From the NCBI RefSeq assembly GCF_002753895.1, contig NZ_NJER01000001.1, forward strand, positions 1,426,910 through 1,490,909: DNA of 64,000 bases, written 5' to 3'. Of the stretch, positions 16,613 to 24,664 are shown piece by piece. The stretch's first letter is position 1. Every line of letters begins with the position of its first letter. Position numbers and translations under genes: made by a program. The notes below the pieces were generated by a model that saw only the letters and a program-made list of their open reading frames with translations, did no database searches and was not told the origin of the DNA. This stretch comes from Halobacteriovorax sp. JY17. Its GTDB lineage: Bacteria > Bdellovibrionota > Bacteriovoracia > Bacteriovoracales > Bacteriovoracaceae.

Positions 16613-18238
16613 GTGCTAAAACTACTACTTCTACTATTTATAAGTACGACTTCGACTCTCGCCTACAATGTAAGTATTGAAGGAGAAGGTGAATTAAGAA
16701 ACTGCTCAACCGATGGTCCTAAAGAGTTATTTCACTGTCAAAATTCAAAAGGTGAAGAGTTCCTTATAAAAAGTAAAGACTGGGATTATGTCGCTTTAAA
16801 GAGAGACTCTTCTGGAAAATACAGCTCTGTTGATGTCTATAATATTTCAGACAAAGACGGAGGTTTTGTCTATGCGGCGAGCTTTGATAGCCAAAGCTTC
16901 TATACCGAAGAAGAACTTCCTAAATATCAAGGCCCAATAAATGATTATATAAATAATGAAAGATACCTCTATTCAGATTTTTTCAAAAATAATACTGAAC
17001 AAGAAATTGATACTGACAATAAAGAGCTTGCTGACTTTTACAAGAAAGCAAAATTTGAAATAGAAGATAAGAAAGAAAAAGTTGAAGAAAGTTTAAAAAT
17101 CAAGAACTTCAAAATCAAACTTAGTGATGGACAAGAAGTTAAGTGCTCAAAAAGTCCCCAAGAGAATTGTCCCCTACTCAACTGCGAGAAAGACTCAGAA
17201 GGTTTTGAAAGAATTATTCTTCGAAGTCAAAACTCCTTTATGGTTAATATGGAATCCTTTGGATTTAAAGGTAGTAATTTCTCTGTACCAGAAAACACTA
17301 TGCTTGGCCTCTATGATGAAAATGGAAATGAATTAATTACTTATGCAAAAAATCCAGAGGGCGTATTCAAATCTAGTATGCTAGTGCCTTCAAACTTTAA
17401 AAATAACCCAAGACTATTTAAGAGTTTAAAAGAGCCATCTTATATGAGCTTCTTGTCTTCCCAACTGAAGTCTTGTGGACCAAAAACATTGAAAGTTTTT
17501 TCTGATATCTTTGAAAAAACTCAAAGAGATTTACAAAATACATCAATGCTTCAATATATTGATCTAGCAAAAGGAATATTAGAAAGTAACTATATAAATA
17601 AAGATTCTATTCCGGGGAACGCTTGCTATTACAAAGGGGCATACTACGCGCCAGAAGGTTACCAGCGCGCCCTTGAACTTGAAGTCATGAGCAAGAAGAC
17701 CATATCCCTAGAAAGAGCACAGGAATTACTTGATCAGGCACTCAATAGAAGTGATATTCCTTGGAGCTACACTTATGATGGTTGCTACGCTCGGGCCCAC
17801 CTTATGGCGAGAATGTTTGAAGCAGAAGGCATTCATGTAGACAAGGCATGGCTTAGGGGCTCGCTTAGAATTCCGGGGCAACCAAAGGGTATGAATTGGG
17901 GCTACCACGTTGCTCCTCTTGTCTATGTCAAGGGAGAGAACGGAGAAGTTCAAGAGATGATTATTGATCCTTCTATTTCAAAGAAACCAATAACACCAAA
18001 AGAGTGGGCCAAGACAATGGAAGTTAACTTTGATGAAACCGAGCAAGTTTCATTTCCGACTCCAACAAATACGGCTTTCTATAATAAGACCAGTTATAGT
18101 GTGACAAATTCAACTCCCTACTGGCCAGAATATAATAAGAGGCTTTCAGAATCTGACAAAATGAGTATGGCCGCTCAAACCATGCTAGAGTATGGTGGCG
18201 CTCCTTCATCTGATGAAGAGTGGGAACGATGGGAGTAA
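16613..18238 (+). CDS. Secreted protein-glutamine-deamidase-like cysteine enzyme
   Basis: 541-residue exported protein. Residues 1-17 are a signal peptide. Residues about 335-475 match the protein-glutaminase pattern: DGCYARAHLMARMFEAEGI with Cys391, MNWGYHVAPLVYV with His432 and MIIDPS with Asp452, a papain-like triad that in known enzymes deamidates protein glutamines. The roughly 300 residues before it may be a pro-region or binding part and contain further cysteines. The start is GTG with little ribosome-binding site. It is followed by two more exported proteins including a nuclease, a plausible degradative set. Catalytic assignment is motif-based. Confidence 0.72.
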   Translation: MLKLLLLLFISTTSTLAYNVSIEGEGELRNCSTDGPKELFHCQNSKGEEFLIKSKDWDYVALKRDSSGKYSSVDVYNISDKDGGFVYAASFDSQSFYTEEELPKYQGPINDYINNERYLYSDFFKNNTEQEIDTDNKELADFYKKAKFEIEDKKEKVEESLKIKNFKIKLSDGQEVKCSKSPQENCPLLNCEKDSEGFERIILRSQNSFMVNMESFGFKGSNFSVPENTMLGLYDENGNELITYAKNPEGVFKSSMLVPSNFKNNPRLFKSLKEPSYMSFLSSQLKSCGPKTLKVFSDIFEKTQRDLQNTSMLQYIDLAKGILESNYINKDSIPGNACYYKGAYYAPEGYQRALELEVMSKKTISLERAQELLDQALNRSDIPWSYTYDGCYARAHLMARMFEAEGIHVDKAWLRGSLRIPGQPKGMNWGYHVAPLVYVKGENGEVQEMIIDPSISKKPITPKEWAKTMEVNFDETEQVSFPTPTNTAFYNKTSYSVTNSTPYWPEYNKRLSESDKMSMAAQTMLEYGGAPSSDEEWERWE

Positions 18239-18240
18239 GA

Positions 18241-18510
18241 ATGAAATTATTTATCATTACATTCTTTGTGCTTTCAATTAGTGCCAACTCAAAAGAGCTA
18301 ACTGGAAAAGTGAACGTCGCTTCTATTAAGAAAGTGTCCAAGTCACAATATCATATTCTCTTTAAAGAGAAGGCCGCAATCTATAAGAGTTCTTCTAAGT
18401 TTATAAAATGCCTAAATATCTCAGTAAAAGAAAAGAGAGAAGTTCTCATTAAATGGGATATTAATAAGTTAGAAATCATAGGCTGCAAATCTAAGAAAAA
18501 ATACCCATAG
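18241..18510 (+). CDS. Small secreted basic protein
   Basis: 89-residue protein, not recognised. Residues 1-17 form a signal peptide (KLFIITFFVLSISANS); the mature part is lysine-rich with two cysteines (in KCLNISVK and GCKSKKK). A GTG at 18220 is in frame, but ATG 18241 has GGAG five bases upstream and starts the signal peptide. It begins two bases after the stop of the glutaminase-like gene, so it may be a partner or inhibitor, an inference from position only. Confidence 0.65.
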   Translation: MKLFIITFFVLSISANSKELTGKVNVASIKKVSKSQYHILFKEKAAIYKSSSKFIKCLNISVKEKREVLIKWDINKLEIIGCKSKKKYP

Positions 18511-18548
18511 CTTTAGACATTTCACCCTTTTTAACATATTTAGTCGTT

Positions 18549-19238
18549 ATGAAAAATATCATATCTCTGTTCATTATACTCTTCTCTCTATCAACATTAG
18601 CGCAAGAAGTATCTCGCGCGACGATTACAGAAATGGCCAAGAGAAATCATGTTGCTCTTTCTTACCAAGATGTAAAAAAAGTACTCTTTTCAACTGTTGA
18701 AAATATTGATGGAGTTGTTTGTAGTGTCTATACACCAAGTCAGTGCCAGAAGAGATATTATAAAGACCCAACAGAATTAGAAATCAAAAGGGCCGAGCAA
18801 GGTTTTAACTTAAATATTGAACATACATGGCCTCAATCAAAGGGAGCAAAAGAGCTTCCGGCCAATAGCGATATGCACCACCTCTTTGTGACCAGCAAGG
18901 AATCAAATAGTAAAAGAGCAAACCTTCCTTTTTGTAATGCTGAATATGATTACTGGCAAATGGATGGAAGTATTTACGGCTTTGATCAATTTTCACAGGA
19001 CTGCTTTGAGCCACAAGACCTTCACAAAGGAAATGTAGCTAGAGCTATGTTCTACTTCTCTATTAGATATAATCTCCCAATCGATGAAGATCAGGAAGTA
19101 ACACTAAGGGCTTGGCATAAATTAGATCCTGTTGATAATAGAGAGCTTGAGAGAAATGAAATAATCAGAGCAATTCAAGGAAACTCTAATCCCTTCATTA
19201 CAAATCCTGAATTCATCAATATTATAAGAGACTATTAG
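18549..19238 (+). CDS. endA: Secreted endonuclease I
   Basis: Periplasmic or extracellular nuclease of the EndA/NucM/Dns family, 229 residues with a signal peptide (residues 1-18). The beta-beta-alpha-metal core is visible as NIEHTWPQSKGAKELPANSDMHHLFVTSKESNSKRANLPF, with the catalytic His in EHTWP and the Asp-Met-His-His segment. Family members cut double-stranded DNA non-specifically. In a predator or scavenger it would feed on prey or environmental DNA; that is inference. Its stop overlaps a decayed convergent frame. Confidence 0.92.
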   Translation: MKNIISLFIILFSLSTLAQEVSRATITEMAKRNHVALSYQDVKKVLFSTVENIDGVVCSVYTPSQCQKRYYKDPTELEIKRAEQGFNLNIEHTWPQSKGAKELPANSDMHHLFVTSKESNSKRANLPFCNAEYDYWQMDGSIYGFDQFSQDCFEPQDLHKGNVARAMFYFSIRYNLPIDEDQEVTLRAWHKLDPVDNRELERNEIIRAIQGNSNPFITNPEFINIIRDY

Positions 19239-19382
19239 TCGAACGAGCCAATATAGTCTTCGCCTACATTTCTAAGAATAGAGAAGTCCATCAAAGAAGC
19301 TTTCAATCTCTATATGCTGAGAATCAGTTGCCTCAATTTTAAAGATAACGGCTCTTCTCGTTAGACAGTGGAACACGATGAA
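19235..19382 (-). pseudogene. Truncated, frameshifted gene remnant beside the IS element
   Basis: On the minus strand one frame reads VIFKIEATDSQHIEIESFF and stops at 19272; a second frame continues NVGEDYIGSFD and stops at 19235, inside the end of endA. Joined across a frameshift they would make one plausible C-terminus. No upstream part is visible before the transposase region. It looks like the tail of a gene cut by the insertion. Family not recognised. Confidence 0.35.
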
Positions 19383-19404
19383 TCAAGACTAAAAAGATCA
19401 AGAT

Positions 19405-19475
19405 AAGCACGGATATTTCAATCTGATAAAATTCTTCTGCAACAAACAAATTTAAAAGGAGAATTACCCGTGCTT
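19405..19475 (+). promoter_or_regulatory. Hairpin hiding the transposase start codon
   Basis: AAGCACGG (19405-19412) and CCGTGCTT (19468-19475) are perfect 8-bp inverted repeats. The GTG start codon (19470-19472) lies inside the right arm and the AAAGGAG ribosome-binding site in the loop beside it. In a long read-through transcript the start would be masked. Confidence 0.55.
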
Positions 19476-20672
19476 GAGTCTCAGATTAACAAATTTTTAT
19501 CCTTACCTGAACTAAAATTTACCAAAAAAAGAAATCTTAAGAATTACGTTATTGAATTTGAATGCTACAAAACTAATGAGTTTGAAGTCTGCCCTAAATG
19601 TGCAACAAAATCTTATAAAGTTCATGATCGTGTTTTTGTTCACATCAAAGATATTCCAATTAGAAACAAGCTCATTTTCTTAAAGATTAAAAAGAGAAGA
19701 TTCAAGTGTCCCAACTGTAAGTCTGTTTTTAGAGAACCAATTCCTGGAATAAAAAAAGGATTTAAAACTACTCAACGATTTAGATCTCACATTCGTTGGT
19801 GTGCTTCAAACTTTTCAGATTTAAAAAGAGTTACAAAACAACTTCAATGCTCATCATGGCTTGTCTACACTGCTTTCTATGAACAGTTAAAGTTAGAAAA
19901 TAAAAAGTGGCAAAATGAATGGTCTTCAACAGTTGGTGTTGATGAACATTCCTTTCTAAGAAACTCAAAAAGTCACTCCACAGAATTTACATCTATATTT
20001 GTTGATTATAATAATAATCGTGTCCGGGAAGCTATTCTAGGAAGATCTATGGATGATTTAGAGAACTCGAGGATTATGGATATCAAAGGGCGAGAGAATG
20101 TAAAAAATGTCGTCATGGACATGTCTGGATCATATAAGAAATTTGTAACTAAGCACTTTCCAAATGCAATTATTACTTGTGATAAATTTCATGTCGTTAA
20201 ACTTTTCAATCATGCTTTAAATAGAATAAGAATTGAAGTGATGAAACATCCATATTTTTTAAAATCTAGGAACAGCCCTGTTCGAAGACTTTATCTAAAA
20301 AACCATGAGCGCTTAAGCTTCTCAGAAAGACATGTTGTAAGACATATTAATAGCCTTTTTCCAGAGCTTAAAGAGATGTATAAGTTCAAAGAGAGGATGC
20401 TGTTTATTTATAATATTAAAGGTTTCAAAAGAGCACGTAAAGCGATGACAAAGCTTACAGATGAGATGGCACAAAGTGGAAGAAAGATTGTTCAATCCCT
20501 TCGAAAAACAGTAGTGAAATGGCGACGAGAAATATTAAATTATTTTAGGACTAGACTCACTAATGGACGGACTGAAGGGTATAATCGTAAGGCCAAACTA
20601 ATACAGAGAAAGGCCTACGGGTATAGAAATTTTGAAAACTATAGGCTTCGTTTAATTTACGATTGTAGATAG
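19470..20672 (+). CDS. ISL3-family transposase
   Basis: 400-residue transposase. The N-terminal zinc ribbon has CPKCATKSYKVHDR and the second pair RFKCPNCKSVFREP, followed by an HTH region; the DDE domain has VGVDEHSF (first Asp), VVMDMSGSYKKFV and DKFHVVKLFN (second Asp region) and the C-terminal LTNGRTEGYNRKAKLIQRKAYGYRNFENYRLRL carrying the catalytic Glu. These are hallmarks of ISL3 (COG3464). GTG start after AAAGGAG. The frame is intact, so the transposase could be active. Confidence 0.95.
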   Translation: MLESQINKFLSLPELKFTKKRNLKNYVIEFECYKTNEFEVCPKCATKSYKVHDRVFVHIKDIPIRNKLIFLKIKKRRFKCPNCKSVFREPIPGIKKGFKTTQRFRSHIRWCASNFSDLKRVTKQLQCSSWLVYTAFYEQLKLENKKWQNEWSSTVGVDEHSFLRNSKSHSTEFTSIFVDYNNNRVREAILGRSMDDLENSRIMDIKGRENVKNVVMDMSGSYKKFVTKHFPNAIITCDKFHVVKLFNHALNRIRIEVMKHPYFLKSRNSPVRRLYLKNHERLSFSERHVVRHINSLFPELKEMYKFKERMLFIYNIKGFKRARKAMTKLTDEMAQSGRKIVQSLRKTVVKWRREILNYFRTRLTNGRTEGYNRKAKLIQRKAYGYRNFENYRLRLIYDCR

Positions 20673-20807
20673 TTTTAAGTTTCTCATTTTATTTTTAAGG
20701 ACTCATTTTATAATGTTTGGGAGAAGCTATAAATAAAACTCAAATATTTGAATAAGAAAACCGATAGTTAGATTAATAAAGGAAGAATTTTATCATTTAG
20801 GAATGGT

Positions 20808-20984
20808 CTAAGCATAATCTTGATCGAAGGTTTTGAGCTCTTTCCACTGCCGCCCGAGGATAACCGTTAGTTCATAATCTTGATAAATGATTTCTGTCTT
20901 AATCGTTTCTTCAATTCGAATATCCCAGTACTCGCAAATTCCTTGCGAAATACTAACATTATCTAGTGTTTTAATATGGTTCAT
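20808..20984 (-). CDS. Possible 58-residue hypothetical protein
   Basis: Open frame with a modest AGGA ribosome-binding site, reading MNHIKTLDNVSISQGICEYWDIRIEE and ending LKTFDQDYA. The composition is protein-like and acidic. No family recognised. It lies in a 730-bp stretch (20673-21399) otherwise holding only a terminator and a tRNA-like remnant, so it may be a gene fragment. Confidence 0.35.
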   Translation of the reverse strand: MNHIKTLDNVSISQGICEYWDIRIEETIKTEIIYQDYELTVILGRQWKELKTFDQDYA

Positions 20985-21133
20985 ATGATGTCCTGATTTT
21001 TTTGCTAACCTAGCATAAATATGAATTTTTCAAATTTCGATTGTAATAATTTTACTAACTGGTAGTGAAAATAAGAGCTTGAAATTTGGGCTTGGAAATA
21101 TTTTGGGATCCTGGTCTCTACTACCCCAGAAAC

Positions 21134-21165
21134 AAAAAAGCCCAGTCGTTAAACTGGGCTTTTTT
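21134..21165. terminator. Strong bidirectional terminator
   Basis: AAAAAAGCCCAGT (21134-21146) and ACTGGGCTTTTTT (21153-21165) form a 13-bp A/T-flanked stem around a six-base loop. On the minus strand it lies just downstream of a tRNA-like remnant, as the terminator at 41227 does for tRNA-Asp. Confidence 0.8.
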
Positions 21166-21201
21166 ATGATCAAGATAGTTGGTATCTGATCAAATATAAA
21201 A

Positions 21202-21277
21202 TGGCGGGGCGATCCACGGTCGAGCATTTTTAGGTCTATAAATGCTTTGGAGTTTTAACCAAGTTAATGGTCTAAAA
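21202..21277 (-). other. tRNA-like remnant (speculative)
   Basis: Read on the minus strand the segment ends GCCCCGCCA and, 59 bases before that end, contains TTAACTTGGTTAAAAC, resembling the D-arm of the tRNA-Asp at 41268 (TTAAGTTGGTTATAAC at 60 bases). The middle shows no clear anticodon arm. The rest of the match is poor, so this may be chance. Nothing else is seen from 21228 to 21387. Confidence 0.25.
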
Positions 21278-21399
21278 TGACAATATTTAATTTATTTGAT
21301 ATGATTCATCTTGGTTAGGTGTGAAAGAAAGTCAGTAATTTCGGAGAGTTACGGGCAGTTGGGAATATGTTATATTGTTCTTAACCAATGGAGCAAGTT

Positions 21400-21606
21400 A
21401 TGACTAAAAAGAAAGATTTTAATGAAGCAATGGAAGAAATGGACAAGTTAGATGATGTCGTTATTTCGGATAAATTAAAAGATGAATTATATGAAATCTA
21501 CAAAGATGAGATTTTTGAAGAAAATGAAAGTACTGAAATTTCAGCTTCTTCAGTTGATAAGATAAGGAAAGCGAGTGTTGAGCAAAGCAAACAGGATAGG
21601 ATTTAG
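21400..21606 (+). CDS. Small acidic protein, candidate antitoxin
   Basis: 68-residue acidic protein (MTKKKDFNEAMEEMDKLDDVVISDKLKDELYEIY...), not matched to a known family. ATG 21388 is also in frame, but GGAG inside that codon's neighbourhood sits six bases before ATG 21400. Its last 32 bases overlap the start of the PIN-domain gene, the tight coupling typical of toxin-antitoxin pairs. Charge, size and position suggest an antitoxin; no DNA-binding fold is visible. Confidence 0.6.
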   Translation: MTKKKDFNEAMEEMDKLDDVVISDKLKDELYEIYKDEIFEENESTEISASSVDKIRKASVEQSKQDRI

Positions 21607-22441
21607 AAACTTTTTCAAATCAATAGGGACGTCAGGCCATGTTGATCTAATAATAGATGCAAATGTAATTATTGCAGCTAAAGATAAGAACCATAAGGAT
21701 CATTCACTTGTAAGAGAGTTCTTTAATGATCTAAAAAATAAAACTCAAAGTTATACTTTATTTACAACTGTCACTACAAAAGCCGAATTTCTAGAATACT
21801 GTAGACGTATGATCATTACCAAAGCGATCATAAGTGCATATAACTCACACAATGAAGAGCAAATTCTAACATCAAAATGTCATCAAGAAATTCAAAGTCA
21901 AATTAGAGCTAGAAATTATAGACAAAATAAAGAAGTTCAAAAACAAGAACAATTAGAAAAGAAATTAGAAGCAGAAGGTTTTGATACTTTAGAGTATGAT
22001 ATTAAAGAATTTTCTATTGATGCAAATTACTTCAAAGACTCCGAAATCAAAAATATAAAAAAAGCCTTTAGGGCCAGAACAATTGAAAATGAACTTGGCT
22101 GGATTAAGCTGTGCGAGGATACACTTTTACCACGACTCGAAAAATATGAACAAATCTTAGATGATATGTGTCACTACTTAACGACAAGAGATATTGAGTC
22201 TAAGAAGTTTTTTACAGAGGGTGAAGTACAATGGCGTATGGCCACTCAAATATGTGCAGAAACCGCTATGGGGTATTCTGATGCAATGATTTTGAATATG
22301 GCGAATCATACGAGCATTAAACATATATTCTCACTTGATTACGATATTGTTTATGGCGGTCATATATCTGCTAAAGATAAAATAATAATTGTCCCTGATA
22401 AGAGATTGAAGCATTACAAGCAGACTCTGAAAGGACTATAA
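21575..22441 (+). CDS. PIN-domain-like ribonuclease, candidate toxin
   Basis: 288-residue protein. DLIIDANVIIAA gives the first PIN aspartate (Asp28), TKAEFLEY the glutamate (Glu71), GYSDAMIL the third acid (Asp236) and FSLDYDIVY the fourth (Asp255). Between Glu71 and Asp236 is a 150-residue insertion rich in Lys, Gln and Glu that looks helical or coiled-coil. Ordinary VapC toxins are about 130 residues, so this is roughly double. GTG start after AAGGA, overlapping the small acidic gene. RNA cleavage is inferred from the fold; PIN nucleases outside TA systems also exist. Confidence 0.68.
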   Translation: MLSKANRIGFRNFFKSIGTSGHVDLIIDANVIIAAKDKNHKDHSLVREFFNDLKNKTQSYTLFTTVTTKAEFLEYCRRMIITKAIISAYNSHNEEQILTSKCHQEIQSQIRARNYRQNKEVQKQEQLEKKLEAEGFDTLEYDIKEFSIDANYFKDSEIKNIKKAFRARTIENELGWIKLCEDTLLPRLEKYEQILDDMCHYLTTRDIESKKFFTEGEVQWRMATQICAETAMGYSDAMILNMANHTSIKHIFSLDYDIVYGGHISAKDKIIIVPDKRLKHYKQTLKGL

Positions 22442-22457
22442 CAGTTGAATCGCAGTT

Positions 22458-23084
22458 TTAGTAATTAGTTTTTTTAGCAATAAACTGGGTAACAGAAGCA
22501 TCTCCTTTATGAAACTTTCCTTCACTAAAATTGCGAATAATATCTCGTGATAGCTCTATTGAGAAGCCGTTGAAGTCGTGTTCTAATTGTGCCTTTGAAA
22601 AAAGCATATCTTTGTCTTTTGGGCCACCACTCTTGAGATCAATCTGATTTATATTGTATCCTTCAAGAAGAAATATGCCGTTATTTGTGAGTCCTTTTTT
22701 TATTGATAAATGTAAAGGAACTCTAATAGTTGAAGGAAGATGTGCTGAAATCGAAATGATAGCGTCCCATTTAAACTCACCCAAATTATAGTCTTTTAAA
22801 TCAGCAATATCATACGTAATATGGAGCTTATGTTCCTTTGCAAATTTAAGTGCTTTTTCTTTTCCTTTTGAGGACAGGTCAACAGCAGTAACATTAAACC
22901 CTTTTGAAGCAAGGAAAATCGCATTTCTACCTTCTCCTTCAGATAAGCATAAAATATTACCACCTTTCTTTAGCCTAAAGTAATGCTCTAATAGAAAACT
23001 GTTAGGTTCTTTGCCGTAACAATATTCATCGCTGCTATATCTGTCATCCCAAAATTTTTGAATGCTTTTATTCTCTGTAGTCAT
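22458..23084 (-). CDS. Class I SAM-dependent methyltransferase (TehB-like)
   Basis: 208-residue methyltransferase. WDDRYSSDEYCYGKEPNSFLLEHY is the family start; ILCLSEGEGRNAIFLASKGFNVTAVDLS is motif I and the ribose-binding strand. Resembles the TehB/thiopurine group that methylates tellurite, selenium or thiols. Convergent to the PIN gene, 16 bp apart. Given neighbours that handle sulfur and a DUF1971 (TehB-associated) gene further on, a chalcogen or thiol substrate is plausible but unproven. Confidence 0.88.
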   Translation of the reverse strand: MTTENKSIQKFWDDRYSSDEYCYGKEPNSFLLEHYFRLKKGGNILCLSEGEGRNAIFLASKGFNVTAVDLSSKGKEKALKFAKEHKLHITYDIADLKDYNLGEFKWDAIISISAHLPSTIRVPLHLSIKKGLTNNGIFLLEGYNINQIDLKSGGPKDKDMLFSKAQLEHDFNGFSIELSRDIIRNFSEGKFHKGDASVTQFIAKKTNY

Positions 23085-23126
23085 ATTTAATCATTTATTT
23101 TTCAGTTACATAATTGAAAAGATGTT

Positions 23127-23636
23127 TTAAAATTCAGACCAGAAAAAACCTCTGATTTGACCAACCTTGTAACCTACAGCTTTATCCTTTGGATATAATT
23201 TAGAAATTTTTTCTTGTAAATCAGCTTTAATATTTGTTCCATGACATTTTAAACATAGAGGCATCGTAATAATTGGTTTTAAGAGTCCTTGTTTTCCATC
23301 TTGTAATTTAACTACAGTATAAGGTTCTTTAGTTTCTTTGTTATGAAACTCTTCAATATATTTAAGCATCCATTCTTTTGGATAATTGGAAGGATTTCTA
23401 TTTTTTAAGCTGACTCTTCCAAATTGAGTGTTTGGACTTGATAAGCTCTTTTTTATTTCAGGAGCCTTTACATTACAAATTGTAACAGCCTCTAGTGGAG
23501 ATTTCTTCATGCCTTTTTGTAATTCAACTTTAAGTGCTGTTTGGAAAATTTTTATTTTTGACAAAATATCTTCTTTGTTTTCAGCAAAACTAGAATGAGA
23601 TAAAAGAAATGTCGTGAATAGAATTATTAGTTTCAT
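23127..23636 (-). CDS. DUF3365 (Tll0287-like) c-type haem protein
   Basis: 169-residue exported protein with signal peptide (residues 1-18, LLSHSSFA). The CLKCH motif in ITMPLCLKCHGTNIKAD binds one c-type haem, and the C-terminal GYKVGQIRGFFWSEF matches the DUF3365 domain. Such proteins are periplasmic redox sensors or carriers. Its start overlaps the end of the TauE gene by four bases (ATGA), so the two are co-translated. Confidence 0.85.
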   Translation of the reverse strand: MKLIILFTTFLLSHSSFAENKEDILSKIKIFQTALKVELQKGMKKSPLEAVTICNVKAPEIKKSLSSPNTQFGRVSLKNRNPSNYPKEWMLKYIEEFHNKETKEPYTVVKLQDGKQGLLKPIITMPLCLKCHGTNIKADLQEKISKLYPKDKAVGYKVGQIRGFFWSEF

Positions 23637-24436
23637 GCGTAGATTCCTTGCACTTTTACGGTGAACATTGAAGATTTACTTATTAGCGTCTCTTTATTTT
23701 TATATAGTATAAACAATCCCATGAGAATGAGAAATATAGCAAATCCTTTTTTTAAAGTATTTTGACTAATAAATCTTACAAGGTAAGAACCTATGAATAT
23801 TCCCACAATTGAACACGAACTAAATTTAAAAAGAAACTCCCAAGGTACAGTTACTTGATCAAGATAACCCATAAATCCTGTCAGTGAATTTAGAGCGATG
23901 AGTAATAAAGATGTTCCAACTGCTTTCTTCATTGGTGATTTTGCTAGTAATACTAGTGCGGGAACTATAAGGAATCCACCACCTACACCAACGACCCCTG
24001 TAATGATCCCAACAAAAATACCCTGAAGAGCAAGAAAGAAAAGGTCTTTTTTACTACTATTTTTTTCTAAGGTAGCTCTTTCTACTTCCTCTCTCCCTCT
24101 AAACATAAAAAATGCGGCGATAATCATTATAATTGCAAAAAAGATTAGTTGTGATTGACCTGAAATAAACTGGCTGATTTTGGCCCCACCAAATGTTCCA
24201 ACCATGGCAAATGGGCCAAAGATTAGTACCATTTTTAAATCTACATTCTTATTTTTAAAGTGAGGTATAACTCCGATTAAACTTGTCATCCCAACAATTG
24301 CTAGACTTAGAGCAATAGCTAACTTTGCATCCATCTTCATGACATAGACAAGTATTGGCACAGTTAAAATTGAACCTCCTCCGCCGAGTAGGCCTAAGCT
24401 TAATCCTATGAGTATAGCAAGTATGTATCCAATCAT
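23633..24436 (-). CDS. TauE/SafE sulfite/organosulfur exporter
   Basis: 267-residue inner-membrane protein with two repeated halves: [19 protein letters not shown] near the start and [41 protein letters not shown] in the middle. This is the TauE/SafE/YfcA transporter pattern, often linked to sulfite or sulfide-derived anions. Divergent from dps; an FNR-like site sits centrally between both promoters. A TATAGT -10 (24572-24567) is placed symmetrically to that of dps. Confidence 0.9.
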   Translation of the reverse strand: MIGYILAILIGLSLGLLGGGGSILTVPILVYVMKMDAKLAIALSLAIVGMTSLIGVIPHFKNKNVDLKMVLIFGPFAMVGTFGGAKISQFISGQSQLIFFAIIMIIAAFFMFRGREEVERATLEKNSSKKDLFFLALQGIFVGIITGVVGVGGGFLIVPALVLLAKSPMKKAVGTSLLLIALNSLTGFMGYLDQVTVPWEFLFKFSSCSIVGIFIGSYLVRFISQNTLKKGFAIFLILMGLFILYKNKETLISKSSMFTVKVQGIYA

Positions 24437-24566
24437 TTATTACTCCAAAGTTGCTTTTATAAAATCATCATTTCTCTTACTTGTTTAACTTACTGTTTTT
24501 ACTTCCAGATAAAGTATTTTAATAAATTATATGAGACAATCTAACTATAAATTCCTATTTAAAAAT

Positions 24567-24632
24567 ACTATAATGAAAAAAAATAAATAACTTTGAGCCC
24601 CATCAAGGTTGTTTTGTTTAATGTATTATAAT
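24567..24632. promoter_or_regulatory. Divergent dps/tauE promoters with shared FNR-like site
   Basis: TTGAG-CCCC-ATCAA occupies 24593-24606, centre 24599.5. TATAAT for dps starts 27.5 bp to the right (24627) and TATAGT for tauE 27.5 bp to the left (24572), placing the site near -41 for both, the class II activator position. The 15-mer TTTGAGCCCCATCAA is repeated before the persulfide dioxygenase gene. Confidence 0.7.
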
Positions 24633-24664
24633 TTATTTGATAACAACTATAAAGAAGATCCGTT

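Larger units (their letters stand above)
19350..20726 (+). mobile_element. ISL3-family insertion sequence (ends uncertain)
   Basis: The element is recognised by its transposase. A left end is proposed at GGCTCTTCTCGTT (19350), similar in style to ISL3 termini. The right side has only a partial counterpart, GGGAGAAG near 20719-20726, and no 8-bp target duplication is evident, so the right end may be decayed or misplaced. Confidence 0.45.

Noticed and set aside
19350-20726. Complete IS ends with target duplication
   Set aside because: The left candidate end is good but the right end matches only over six bases, and the flanking eight bases differ, so the full element is not claimed with confidence.
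21030-21227. Minus-strand 65-codon frame
   Set aside because: It runs through a strong terminator and a tRNA-like segment and has no ribosome-binding site.
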